A stretch of 25,227 bases of DNA. Source: a virus. The notes beneath the pieces were generated by a model. That model worked only from the letters and a program-made list of their open reading frames with translations, made no database searches and had not been told where the DNA came from. The stretch lies in the IMG/VR virus record IMGVR_UViG_3300030101_003929, positions 1,868-27,094 of that record. One strand, written 5' to 3'. The position numbers were made by a program, and so were the translations under genes. Position 1 is the first letter of the stretch, and every line of letters begins with the position of its first letter. Shown piece after piece: positions 6,612 through 12,461 of the stretch.

Positions 6612-6935
6612 TTAACTTAAATTATCAACATATTCTAACAACAATTCTAAACTGTGTATAGCTTTCTTAATATCTTCAGATCCATTTTTAAATCTGTTTC
6701 TAGTAATGTAGCTTATTGCTTCAGACTCTAAGTTATTTAGTTTATTTTTATAACAATACTCAGCGGGTTGTATTGCTAACTTTTTATAATGATCGCCACC
6801 TATTTGACGGTTAGAAGCTTTAGCATCTATCTGCTTGTCCCAGTCTTTGTCATTAATGTTTCCTGCTTTTAATGTTTCTGAGAAATCTGTAGGAAGCTTG
6901 TTGTAATCTTCTGGTGTTATTTTATCTATACTCAT
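6612..6935 (-). CDS. DUF3310 family protein
   Basis: The 107-aa protein carries the DUF3310 signature at about residues 42-100: QIGGDHYKKLAIQPAEYCYKN, then SEAISYITRNRFKNG and DIKKAIHSLELLLE. The family is common in phages of many hosts. It is often found beside nucleotide-metabolism or recombination genes, but its biochemical role is not settled. The first 40 residues look like a variable extension. Its ATG overlaps the exonuclease stop (ATGA), so the two are translated together. It is the last gene of this leftward operon. Confidence 0.85.
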   Translation of the reverse strand: MSIDKITPEDYNKLPTDFSETLKAGNINDKDWDKQIDAKASNRQIGGDHYKKLAIQPAEYCYKNKLNNLESEAISYITRNRFKNGSEDIKKAIHSLELLLEYVDNLS

Positions 6936-7795
6936 AATTCTATCTCCACTAATTCTGGTGTGTTATATGTAGTAGGTAAGTTCCTACCTTCTATAACGGA
7001 TTTATATTCGCCTAACAACCTGTCAAGCTCTAACCACCCAGCATCCATATCTTCGTGTTTCATTTTAAATACTTTAGATGCATAAGGGTGTTTCTTTTCT
7101 TGTGCTACAAACAAAAAGTCAGCAACGGTAAAGCCCGCTTGCTCAAAAGCTCTTTTATACCAAGATGCCTGTAGTTCATACTGATACTTCTTCACAGAGC
7201 TGGTAAAGTCTCTAGGCTTCACAGATTGTGTGGTTTTGTAATCTACAAGAATAATTGTTTTGTCGTCGTAAGGGCCTGCTAACGGATATCTCAGCATATC
7301 AGACTTAACCTTACATAACATATCATCTTCCCACCAAAACAAAGCTACCTCTGCCGGTTTGACAAAGACATCAGGATAGTCTGTTTTTGTTGGGTTCAAA
7401 GCACAATCTCCATATATACCTAATGAGTTCTTCATTTTATATATAGTCTCTCTATCTGTTGCATTGATAACAGTCAAGCCTCTTTTCTCATAATCTTTTT
7501 TTAGATCCTTATTAGCTTGTGTGTAAGGAGAGCCCACTAAACACGCTACTTCTTTATTAAAGACGCTTTCGCCTTCTACTATCAAAGCATGTGCGGCAGA
7601 CCCAAATCGTAAGGCATGTGAATCTTCCATCTCCTCCTGCAAGGCATGGACTTGTGATTGTCCAAACCTTCTGATGGTTGATGAAGATATGCCTGGGGCA
7701 TTGTGATAAAAATCGTTAGGCATATCAGGAAAGTAATAAGTGTCTCCTAATATAATGTGTTCATGTTCAGTTAATAGTTCAGGTAGTTCTCTCAT
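6932..7795 (-). CDS. RecE/Cas4-like PDDEXK exonuclease
   Basis: This 287-aa protein resembles the putative exodeoxyribonuclease 8 (RecE) PDDEXK family. Motifs in order are GISSSTIRRF (35-44), the FGSAAH motif with H69, a candidate acidic residue E149, D166 in KVKSDMLR, D185-Y-K187 in ILVDYKTT, and the QYELQASWY motif (205-213). These correspond to the His, Asp and D-x-K metal-binding residues and the Q-xxx-Y motif of RecB-like nucleases. It should resect double-stranded DNA ends to make single strands for the Sak4/SSB pair encoded nearby on the other strand. It overlaps the neighbouring genes by 4 bases on both sides. Confidence 0.85.
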   Translation of the reverse strand: MRELPELLTEHEHIILGDTYYFPDMPNDFYHNAPGISSSTIRRFGQSQVHALQEEMEDSHALRFGSAAHALIVEGESVFNKEVACLVGSPYTQANKDLKKDYEKRGLTVINATDRETIYKMKNSLGIYGDCALNPTKTDYPDVFVKPAEVALFWWEDDMLCKVKSDMLRYPLAGPYDDKTIILVDYKTTQSVKPRDFTSSVKKYQYELQASWYKRAFEQAGFTVADFLFVAQEKKHPYASKVFKMKHEDMDAGWLELDRLLGEYKSVIEGRNLPTTYNTPELVEIEL

Positions 7796-7983
7796 GCTAT
7801 CCTCCTAACATTCTTTGCCCAAGTTGCTGCTGGCTTCATAATCTCTTCGTATTCATAACCAAACTCATTGAGCAATTTGATAAGAGCTGGATACCCAAAC
7901 CTTCTATCAACTTTGATTGTCTCACCCACTTCTAAGTTTTTTACCCTATCGTGTAGTTTGTCATACATCTTTTGTCTTACCAT
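7792..7983 (-). CDS. Small hypothetical protein, exonuclease operon
   Basis: The 63-aa product is basic, with a possible small alpha/beta fold: residues 19-60 read GETIKVDRRFGYPALIKLLN followed by a mixed tail. It overlaps the exonuclease gene by 4 bases and the preceding small gene by 23. A second ATG six codons in (7968) would reduce that overlap to 8 bases, but AAAGG just upstream favours 7983. I recognise no family. Confidence 0.68.
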   Translation of the reverse strand: MVRQKMYDKLHDRVKNLEVGETIKVDRRFGYPALIKLLNEFGYEYEEIMKPAATWAKNVRRIA

Positions 7984-8158
7984 CCTTTACTCTATCAAAC
8001 ATATCAGTAATATGTTGTCTTTGCTCTACAGGTAACGCATTGATGTTGCGTATCAGGTCTAACACAGCATCTGTTGCATGATGTGTAGCCATCTCTAATT
8101 CTTCGATTGGTGACAGATTGTTGATGTCTGTCGGTTTAATTTTATGTATATCTTTCAT
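7961..8158 (-). CDS. Small hypothetical protein, first in operon
   Basis: This 65-aa, mostly helical and charged protein (residues 17-58 include EELEMATHHATDAVLDLIRN) begins the leftward operon that runs through the exonuclease and DUF3310 genes. A TATAAT box lies 10 bases upstream of its ATG, leaving almost no leader. The family is unknown; a small regulator or accessory recombination factor is possible, but nothing in the sequence shows it. Confidence 0.68.
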   Translation of the reverse strand: MKDIHKIKPTDINNLSPIEELEMATHHATDAVLDLIRNINALPVEQRQHITDMFDRVKDGKTKDV

Positions 8159-8162
8159 AATA

Positions 8163-8192
8163 TTGACATTATATACGAATTAGGTATATCAT
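8163..8192 (+). promoter_or_regulatory. Rightward promoter for the gene at 8223
   Basis: TTGACA (8163-8168) is followed after 16 bases by TATATC (8185-8190), or after 18 by TATCAT (8187-8192). It drives the 75-aa gene at 8223. The -35 sits in AATATTGACAT, the motif shared with the 5.2-kb divergent region. Confidence 0.6.
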
Positions 8193-8197
8193 GTCTA
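8168..8197 (-). promoter_or_regulatory. Leftward promoter of the exonuclease operon
   Basis: On the minus strand TAGACA (8197-8192) and a perfect TATAAT (8173-8168) are 18 bases apart. The start codon is at 8158, so transcription should begin within a few bases of it. This promoter occupies the same DNA as the rightward promoter, so the two should compete. Confidence 0.6.
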
Positions 8198-8222
8198 CTA
8201 ACAGTATAAATAAGGATGGATT

Positions 8223-8450
8223 ATGTCTAGAATGTATAGAGATTTTTGCGATAGAGTGCTTGAAGATCCTAAGCGTCATGATGCTATTGACGAGGCCTTT
8301 AAAATGGGTTGGGACAGTTATCAAGAACTTATCGGCAATTATGAAAAATGTCATCTGAAATATAAAGGGTTTGCCGTAACACATCCTGAAATGGAAGTTG
8401 ATATTTTAGTGACTGATTATGACTTAGATGCTTATCGGTATGGGGTCTAA
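8223..8450 (+). CDS. Small acidic hypothetical protein
   Basis: The 75-aa protein begins MSRMYRDFCDRVLEDPKRHD and is rich in Asp, Glu and Tyr. It is probably helical at first, then beta-like in the second half (GFAVTHPEMEVDILVTDYD). AAGGA precedes the ATG at 8223 by 7 bases. A shadow frame on the other strand is much less convincing. It is a single-gene unit between two divergent operons, which would suit an early host-takeover or regulatory protein, but no family is recognised. Confidence 0.7.
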   Translation: MSRMYRDFCDRVLEDPKRHDAIDEAFKMGWDSYQELIGNYEKCHLKYKGFAVTHPEMEVDILVTDYDLDAYRYGV

Positions 8451-8498
8451 TTAGTTTAGTCGTGTATCTCAATTAATTCTCCTTGAGGTAGTAGGTAA

Positions 8499-8526
8499 CA
8501 GAGCGACCTGGCGACGAAACGCTCTG
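8499..8526. repeat. 7-bp inverted repeat in the pre-terS gap
   Basis: CAGAGCG (8499-8505) and CGCTCTG (8520-8526) are perfectly complementary across a 14-base loop and are followed by CTTATTATT. It could be a weak terminator for the gene ending at 8450, or a protein-binding site in the 347-bp region before terS. Confidence 0.5.
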
Positions 8527-8662
8527 CTTATTATTGTCAGACTTTTGTCATAGAGTGCGTGACATGGGAAACATTGATAAACAAAGGGCTAAGGTATTTT
8601 TGCATTTTTTTCATTTTTGTCATGGAACTAGAGACTAATATACTTATAAATATATGAAGAAC

Positions 8663-8691
8663 TTGACACTCTAAATCAGGTTCGCTAAGAT
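8663..8691 (+). promoter_or_regulatory. Strong sigma70-type promoter before terS
   Basis: TTGACA (8663-8668) and TAAGAT (8686-8691) have an ideal 17-base spacer. Transcription should start near 8698, leaving about 100 bases of leader before the terS ATG at 8798. Confidence 0.8.
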
Positions 8692-8719
8692 CGGAGGTTA
8701 TACATATATAGGATATGTA

Positions 8720-8753
8720 GGGCTAGCCACATCTAAGGGGCTAGATATAGCCC
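8720..8753 (+). promoter_or_regulatory. terS leader with alternative hairpins
   Basis: Two mutually exclusive stems share bases 8723-8725: GGGCTA/TAGCCC (8720-8725 with 8748-8753) and CTAGCC/GGCTAG (8723-8728 with 8739-8744). The hexamer CATCTA occurs four times between 8730 and 8785, before the start codon. No Shine-Dalgarno is visible directly before the ATG at 8798. Confidence 0.45.
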
Positions 8754-8797
8754 ATCTACTTTACATCTACACTTAGTATCATCTAGTATAAGCACAT

Positions 8798-9361
8798 ATG
8801 AAAGAAGAACAGTCGGGGTTTGAACCTATTCTTGATGAAGCAGAAGATCCAGCTATTGAGTTTTTTAATCTATCGAACAAATTAAATCGTATGCAGCGGA
8901 TCTTTGTCTGGAAGGTAGTTAATAATCCACAGATGTCTTATGTGGAATGTGCTAGGAAGTCGGGTTACAAAGACGCAAGGCAGTCGGCCTATAAACTATT
9001 AAAACATCCAGAAGTTAAGAAGGAGATCAACTACCTCATGGGTGAAGTTCGTAAGAAGTATGAGTTGAACCAGGACAGAGCTGTAAAAGATTTATACGAC
9101 ATTAGGGATAAAGCCTTGGAGTCGGGTTCATTTAACGCAGCTATCGCAGCTCAAAACAGTTTACTTAAGGTTGGTGGGTTAGTAGTTGATAAGAAAGAAG
9201 TTCGTTTCGGTAAGATAGATCAAATGTCTCGAGCTGAGATCGAGAATAGGTTAAAGGTTTTAATGGGGGATGTTATTGAGGGAGAGATAGCAGACGAGAC
9301 TGAAGAATCAATCTCGCCAACGGCTATCAACGAAGTCCAAGAAAACTCCGAACAGGATTAA
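8798..9361 (+). CDS. terS: Terminase small subunit
   Basis: The 187-aa protein matches the Terminase_2 type small subunit. An N-terminal DNA-binding helix-turn-helix covers about residues 28-75, with RMQRIFVWKVVNN, the YVECARKSGYKDARQSAYKL helices and HPEVKKEI. A helical oligomerisation region follows (about 78-130), and the tail is acidic (GEIADETEESIS). It should recognise the packaging site on phage DNA and load the large subunit. The large subunit gene is 7.8 kb downstream rather than adjacent. The TCGGG pentamer occurs three times inside this gene (8813, 8960, 9122). Confidence 0.85.
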   Translation: MKEEQSGFEPILDEAEDPAIEFFNLSNKLNRMQRIFVWKVVNNPQMSYVECARKSGYKDARQSAYKLLKHPEVKKEINYLMGEVRKKYELNQDRAVKDLYDIRDKALESGSFNAAIAAQNSLLKVGGLVVDKKEVRFGKIDQMSRAEIENRLKVLMGDVIEGEIADETEESISPTAINEVQENSEQD

Positions 9362-9375
9362 TAGTATTATTTCCA

Positions 9376-9546
9376 TTAAGCACTCCTGTTAGCTCTGCGA
9401 TAAGCTTTATATTCTTGAATTAGAAAAGGTTTATTAGACTCAACATAGTCGGTAAAGCTCTTTTGATCTTGTAGCTCTCCATATCTGCTTTTTTCGTCAC
9501 AATAGGTTGCATAGTTTTTCATAATAAAAATATCAATCCTTCTCAT
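9376..9546 (-). CDS. 56-aa hypothetical protein
   Basis: This short frame encodes MRRIDIFIMKNYATYCDEKS followed by a charged helical region ending in AYRRANRSA. Its ATG overlaps the stop of the upstream gene as TAATG, the same coupling used elsewhere in this operon, and codon use is ordinary; both argue that it is expressed. It is the last gene of the leftward operon and converges on terS with only 14 bases between stop codons. No family is recognised. Confidence 0.68.
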   Translation of the reverse strand: MRRIDIFIMKNYATYCDEKSRYGELQDQKSFTDYVESNKPFLIQEYKAYRRANRSA

Positions 9547-9734
9547 TATTCACCTTCCTGTTTTCTTTTATTCAGCAAATTTGTATATCTTGTCCAAAGC
9601 TTTCTGTCTGTTGGGTGAACATTTCCACTCACTCTCCACCAATACTCATTTTCTCTCCATCCTTTATAATATCGGCTTTCAACCTCAAACAATCTATCTT
9701 CTATTTGTTTTACTGTTAACTTATTACTCATCAT
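9546..9734 (-). CDS. Small Trp/Tyr-rich hypothetical protein
   Basis: The 62-aa product has an unusually aromatic middle (ESRYYKGWRENEYWWRVSGN) between charged helices. The first ATG directly follows the upstream stop codon; a second ATG three bases on (9731) has better spacing from GAGGTG and may be the true start. The gene is flanked by couplings on both sides. Function and family are unknown. Confidence 0.7.
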   Translation of the reverse strand: MMSNKLTVKQIEDRLFEVESRYYKGWRENEYWWRVSGNVHPTDRKLWTRYTNLLNKRKQEGE

Positions 9735-10172
9735 TCACCTCACTTTCTTTTGTTTAAAATACGATAGTAATGGTTTAAATTTTGTGTGATAAGCTATAAA
9801 TTCTAAGTAGCTATCTTCTTGCTCATATTCTTTGAGTTCTGATACAGACCACTCACCATTTGCAAATAAGTAAACATATTCAATCATAAACTGACTTCGT
9901 AAGTCTGACATAAGCCCAAAAAGTTTTCTGTTTAATATGGGTTCAATAGTATGCCAATCGTCTCCTCTGTCTTTGTAATATTTGGTAGTTTCAATAGAGT
10001 TGTTTAAAACACTTATATCACCTTTCTTAAGAAGCTCTAAAACTTTTTCTTTAGTGTTGTAATGTTTTCTGAGAGTGTTGCCTACACCTTCGATATAGCC
10101 GTCGAAGTGGCAATATATGCTTACCACTTCTCCTCCTTCTTTTTGTATTGCTATTCTTGATCTAGTTGACAT
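9735..10172 (-). CDS. Conserved phage protein, STRSRIAI family
   Basis: The 145-aa protein starts MSTRSRIAIQKEGGEVVSIY and continues with CHFDGYIEGVGNTLRKHY. I recognise this N-terminal pattern (STRSxIAI, then YCHxDGYxxGVGxxL) from many phages and some bacteria; the family is uncharacterised. Further conserved-looking elements are LLKKGDISVL (48-57) and the WHTIEP stretch. A good ribosome site GAAGGAG lies before the start, which overlaps the upstream stop (TAATG). No catalytic motif is evident. Confidence 0.75.
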   Translation of the reverse strand: MSTRSRIAIQKEGGEVVSIYCHFDGYIEGVGNTLRKHYNTKEKVLELLKKGDISVLNNSIETTKYYKDRGDDWHTIEPILNRKLFGLMSDLRSQFMIEYVYLFANGEWSVSELKEYEQEDSYLEFIAYHTKFKPLLSYFKQKKVR

Positions 10173-10483
10173 TAGTGCACTCCTTCTATTCTATGAACAG
10201 AGCCCGTCACTTCAGCTAATTTGCTTTCCATCCAAACTATATTGTCTTGATAGAACGGCACATTTTCTTGAACGGCTATTTGTTTAGCTAGTTCTTGAGT
10301 TGCTGACCAAAGGTTATGATCCAATTCTTCTAAATCTTCGCACATATGGCTTAATATGTTCTCTAACTTAGCTTCATTCTTTTTGGTATCGGGACAAGTC
10401 ATAAGGAGAAAGAAGCACACGGCTACTCTCTCCTTAGCATTCTTAGGGTTTTCGATTAATTGATCTACATCCACTTTTTTCAT
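10172..10483 (-). CDS. Hypothetical helical protein
   Basis: The 103-aa product is predicted helical and acidic, with a cysteine-containing hydrophobic helix near residues 18-31 (ERVAVCFFLLMTCPDTKK) and later segments MCEDLEELDHNLWSATQELA. It is coupled to its upstream neighbour by ATGA and to the downstream gene by TAATG. No membrane segment is long enough to be convincing. I recognise no family. Confidence 0.7.
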   Translation of the reverse strand: MKKVDVDQLIENPKNAKERVAVCFFLLMTCPDTKKNEAKLENILSHMCEDLEELDHNLWSATQELAKQIAVQENVPFYQDNIVWMESKLAEVTGSVHRIEGVH

Positions 10484-10875
10484 GTTAATTTAGCCTTAAG
10501 TGTTTCAATCAGTTTATCAAAATCTACTGAGTCGCTTAAAGTAGCTAAGACTACTTCAGTCTCAATCTTGCTTCTAAGACCTTTATCGTCCCATTTAAAG
10601 TCTCCGTCAAAATGATAATGATAAGAGTTAGCAAGTTCAAAATTTTCATTATCCAAAGACTCGTTAAACTCTTTGTGCATATTTTCTAACTTATCTTTTA
10701 AGTCAGACACTTCTTGTTGTGTCTTTTTAAGTGTTGCTCTTACGGACATAAGATCAAGATACTTGGGGTTATTCTTCATTTCAGAAGAAAGCTTAGATAT
10801 GCCTTCTTCTCGTATTATTTCATATCCTCTTTGCACAAGGATATTTCTTTCGTTTATGGTAGGTTTCTTTGCCAT
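10480..10875 (-). CDS. Coiled-coil hypothetical protein, first in operon
   Basis: The 131-aa protein has a coiled-coil-like helix at about residues 46-75 (RATLKKTQQEVSDLKDKLEN), preceded by a basic N-terminal region (PTINERNILVQRGYEIIREE). It has an excellent ribosome site, AAGGAGA, 7 bases before the ATG, the same as the sites of the genes at 11319 and 11755. It heads the five-gene leftward operon. The function is unknown; its position suggests an early accessory protein. Confidence 0.72.
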   Translation of the reverse strand: MAKKPTINERNILVQRGYEIIREEGISKLSSEMKNNPKYLDLMSVRATLKKTQQEVSDLKDKLENMHKEFNESLDNENFELANSYHYHFDGDFKWDDKGLRSKIETEVVLATLSDSVDFDKLIETLKAKLT

Positions 10876-11017
10876 AATATAATTCTCCTTTATAGTTAAA
10901 GTGTGTATATACGGCTTTGTTCATATCCTAGCTGACGCTAAGAAACTGGTATAGATTTAAATGCTTACCACTTTTGTGCATACCATACATAAACACAAGT
11001 ACTAGTTAATCACAATA

Positions 11018-11033
11018 GCTACTAAAAGTAAAC
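11018..11033. promoter_or_regulatory. GCTAC-N5-GTAAAC dyad motif, divergent region
   Basis: The sequence GCTAC, five bases, GTAAAC is the same dyad found over the promoter at 11710-11725, with related versions at 11273 and 12435. It directly follows CACAATAG (11011-11018), a second shared motif. It lies in the 443-bp gap (10876-11318) between the leftward operon and the rightward cassettes. This gap holds no convincing gene. Confidence 0.5.
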
Positions 11034-11093
11034 AAAATATACATAATAAGTAGAGTTATTTGGGGGTAGAGTAGGGGTTAAACTGCATACCCT

Positions 11094-11153
11094 CGCTCTC
11101 TCAGTCGCTCTCTCGAAAGAAATTGTCGGGCGTCGGGCAGTCGGGTAGTCGGG
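11094..11153. repeat. Iteron-like array: CGCTCTCTC and TCGGG repeats
   Basis: CGCTCTCTC is directly repeated at 11094-11102 and 11106-11114, a 12-bp period. Four copies of TCGGG follow at 11126, 11133, 11141 and 11149, at 7- to 8-bp steps. The block is more GC-rich than its surroundings and lies in a divergent intergenic region. A binding array for a phage protein, such as a replication initiator, terminase or regulator, is the simplest reading. Confidence 0.6.
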
Positions 11154-11261
11154 CAAGACAATAAAGAGCTGTATGGACAGTATAACACAACAACACACTA
11201 TCACATCACTCACCAGACGCAGCCAGGACGCCGTATGGACTAGTCGTTCCTATTCCTATAC

Positions 11262-11289
11262 TTGACATTTGGTTTACTTGTGGTAAAGT
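11262..11289 (+). promoter_or_regulatory. Promoter of cassette 1 with TTTAC-N5-GTAAA dyad
   Basis: TTGACA (11262-11267) and TAAAGT (11284-11289) are separated by 16 bases. The dyad TTTAC-N5-GTAAA (11273-11287) overlaps the -10. The 12-mer GACGCAGCCAGG lies upstream at 11216-11227. A strong AAGGAG site and ATG (11319) follow. Confidence 0.7.
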
Positions 11290-11318
11290 AATTACATACA
11301 CTTAAAAAGGAGAATGAT

Positions 11319-11564
11319 ATGTCAGAAAGACAACTACCGTTTAAAGTAAATGTTCTTGATAAAGAACCAAAGGAAATAACAAACCCATTTAGTGGGGAGA
11401 AGTACACGCTAGAGCCCGACGCTGTTGCTGTTTATGATGTAATAATCGGCGAACAGCTAACTGAAGCCTACGGTTTTGGAAAGCCCAATTGGGAAAATGT
11501 AAGAAAGGGTCTTGATTGGTTTATGGAATATGAGCCCAAAGCCTATATGGTATTGCTCGACTAA
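11319..11564 (+). CDS. Small hypothetical protein, cassette 1
   Basis: This 81-aa acidic protein reads ERQLPFKVNVLDKEPKEI at the start, then NPFSGEKYTLEPDAVAVYD and a C-terminal WFMEYEPKAYMVLLD. The compact alpha/beta composition and lack of signal or membrane segment suggest a soluble cytoplasmic protein. It has its own promoter and a strong ribosome site. I have the impression of similar proteins in other marine phages but cannot name a family. Two TCGGG copies spaced 11 bp apart directly follow the stop codon. Confidence 0.75.
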   Translation: MSERQLPFKVNVLDKEPKEITNPFSGEKYTLEPDAVAVYDVIIGEQLTEAYGFGKPNWENVRKGLDWFMEYEPKAYMVLLD

Positions 11565-11565
11565 G

Positions 11566-11663
11566 TCGGGAGAAGGTCGGGATCTCACGCTGGGATCCTG
11601 ATCGACTCTACGAGGTAAGTACTACACAATAGTAATCACATCCAGGATCTGGACGCAGCCAGG
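11566..11663. repeat. Intergenic repeat module between cassettes 1 and 2
   Basis: In order it contains TCGGG at 11566 and 11577, CACAATAG at 11625-11632, ATCACATC at 11635-11642 and GACGCAGCCAGG at 11652-11663. The last two also occur at 11200-11207 and 11216-11227 with nearly the same spacing (8 against 9 bases). No gene is seen in 11565-11754. Confidence 0.6.
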
Positions 11664-11678
11664 GTTTTCCTTTCTGAC

Positions 11679-11694
11679 TTTTTAGGCCTAAAAA
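11679..11694. promoter_or_regulatory. 16-bp perfect palindrome, candidate operator
   Basis: TTTTTAGGCCTAAAAA is a perfect palindrome that ends 4 bases before the -35 box of the cassette-2 promoter. A zero-loop palindrome is a poor terminator, so a dimeric protein-binding site is more likely. Confidence 0.6.
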
Positions 11695-11698
11695 ATAC

Positions 11699-11726
11699 TT
11701 GACTTATTAGCTACATGAGGTAAACT
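11699..11726 (+). promoter_or_regulatory. Promoter of cassette 2
   Basis: TTGACT (11699-11704) and TAAACT (11721-11726) are 16 bases apart, the same geometry as the cassette-1 promoter. GCTAC-N5-GTAAAC (11710-11725) overlaps the -10. Confidence 0.7.
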
Positions 11727-11754
11727 TTAAGAACACTATAAGGAGAATTAAATT

Positions 11755-11925
11755 ATGAGTGATGTAGAAATCGCAACGTTAAAAAAGTTAAGAGAAAACA
11801 AGATCGAACCTGATCTTGATTTTCTGCAAGAGTTTGCAGTCTTTGAAGATGAGGTACAAGACAATCTGATAAAGACGTTTAAAAAGTTTCCGGAGATCGA
11901 AGCACGTTACAAATGGATAAAGTAA
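11755..11925 (+). CDS. 56-aa helical hypothetical protein, cassette 2
   Basis: The frame encodes a highly charged helical protein: MSDVEIATLKKLRENKIEPD, then LDFLQEFAVFEDEVQDNLI and a basic end (RYKWIK). AAGGAG lies 9 bases before the ATG and a good promoter precedes it, so expression is likely despite the small size. It overlaps the next gene by 13 bases. Small acidic helical phage proteins often bind and inhibit host or phage factors, but nothing here shows a target. Confidence 0.75.
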   Translation: MSDVEIATLKKLRENKIEPDLDFLQEFAVFEDEVQDNLIKTFKKFPEIEARYKWIK

Positions 11926-12221
11926 AGATTCAAGAGATCCTGGAAGATATGTATCCAAAAGGATCGACCGCTTACACGTTTGTTGCTAAAGTTGCGCCTT
12001 CAGGAATGTCTAGGCACATACTGGTGACAGGATCTAGAAAGACAGGCAAGGTTCAAAACATGAGCTGGTATATCTCAAAGTTTTTAGATTGGACATATAA
12101 AGATAATACCCGCTCCGTCTTTGTTGGCGGCTGCGGTATGGATATGGGGTTTCATCTAGTTTATACCTTGTCGAGTAAATTGTATGGCGACGGTTATGCT
12201 ATTCAACATCAATGGCTCTAA
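11913..12221 (+). CDS. Conserved phage protein with GGCGMDMG motif
   Basis: The 102-aa product has the conserved pattern PSGMSRHI (30-37) and VGGCGMDMGFHLVYTLS, ending in YGDGYAIQHQWL. I recognise this combination from many phage proteins: GMSR near the start, GCGMDMGF in the middle, and a G-Y-x-x-x-x-x-W-L end. The family is uncharacterised. The Cys and His residues near the C-terminus (GCGMD, GFH, QHQ) might bind metal, which is inference. It starts inside the preceding small gene and its stop overlaps a 23-codon frame as TAATG. Confidence 0.8.
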   Translation: MDKVKIQEILEDMYPKGSTAYTFVAKVAPSGMSRHILVTGSRKTGKVQNMSWYISKFLDWTYKDNTRSVFVGGCGMDMGFHLVYTLSSKLYGDGYAIQHQWL

Positions 12222-12292
12222 TGCTGGAGTTGTTTATTATTATTTGTATCCTGGCTTGGTTGGCTGACAACTCGGGATCTGGTCGGGAGTAA
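12221..12292 (+). CDS. Possible 23-aa membrane mini-protein
   Basis: A coupled start (TAATG) opens the frame MLELFIIICILAWLADNSGS plus three residues. The first 14 residues are strongly hydrophobic, long enough for a minimal membrane helix. The coupling matches that of neighbouring real genes. Against it, the frame is very short and its 3-prime third coincides with TCGGG repeats, so part of the coding pattern could be fortuitous. Confidence 0.35.
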   Translation: MLELFIIICILAWLADNSGSGRE

Positions 12293-12339
12293 TAAATGAG
12301 TAAATCGGGCGGGAGTAAATGTAAGTATTAACACAATAG
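12272..12339. repeat. Intergenic repeat module before cassette 3
   Basis: TCGGG occurs at 12272, 12283 and 12305, at steps of 11 and 22 bp (one and two helical turns). GTAAGTATTA (12321-12330) and CACAATAG (12332-12339) follow. The same order, TCGGG then CACAATAG, is seen before cassette 2. Confidence 0.6.
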
Positions 12340-12410
12340 AACACACAAAGCCCAGGCGAAAAATGTATGTATCATGTTCGTTATTCCTTAGTCTGGGTGG
12401 AGTGTCTTAG

Positions 12411-12433
12411 AACAAATAATTGAATTAATTGTT
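12411..12433. promoter_or_regulatory. 23-bp near-perfect palindrome, candidate operator
   Basis: The arms AACAAATAATT and AATTAATTGTT flank a central G and have one mismatched pair. It abuts the -35 box of the cassette-3 promoter, as the palindrome at 11679-11694 nearly abuts that of cassette 2. Confidence 0.55.
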
Positions 12434-12461
12434 GTTTACCCCTTGTAAGTATTACTACTAT
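12432..12461 (+). promoter_or_regulatory. Promoter of cassette 3
   Basis: TTGTTT (12432-12437) and TACTAT (12456-12461) have an 18-base spacer. TTTAC-N5-GTAAG (12435-12449) lies within it. This is weaker than the cassette 1 and 2 promoters. Confidence 0.5.

Noticed and set aside
8169-8384. 71-codon minus-strand frame over the gene at 8223
   Set aside because: It would overlap both divergent promoters and the better supported plus-strand gene.
8715-8720. ATG-TAG minimal start-stop in the terS leader
   Set aside because: The GGAGG upstream is 17 bases away, too far for normal initiation; most likely chance.
8681-8760. tRNA-like element suggested by GGTTCG near 8679
   Set aside because: No cloverleaf, acceptor stem or anticodon arm can be formed; GGTTCG is part of the promoter spacer.
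11022-11213. 63-codon minus-strand open frame
   Set aside because: It covers the TCGGG and CGCTCTCTC repeats, has no ribosome site and an improbable composition; better explained as repeat DNA.
12296-12331. 11-codon frame after the mini membrane frame
   Set aside because: Too short, no hydrophobic or other signature, and made mostly of the TCGGG/GGGAGTAA repeat.
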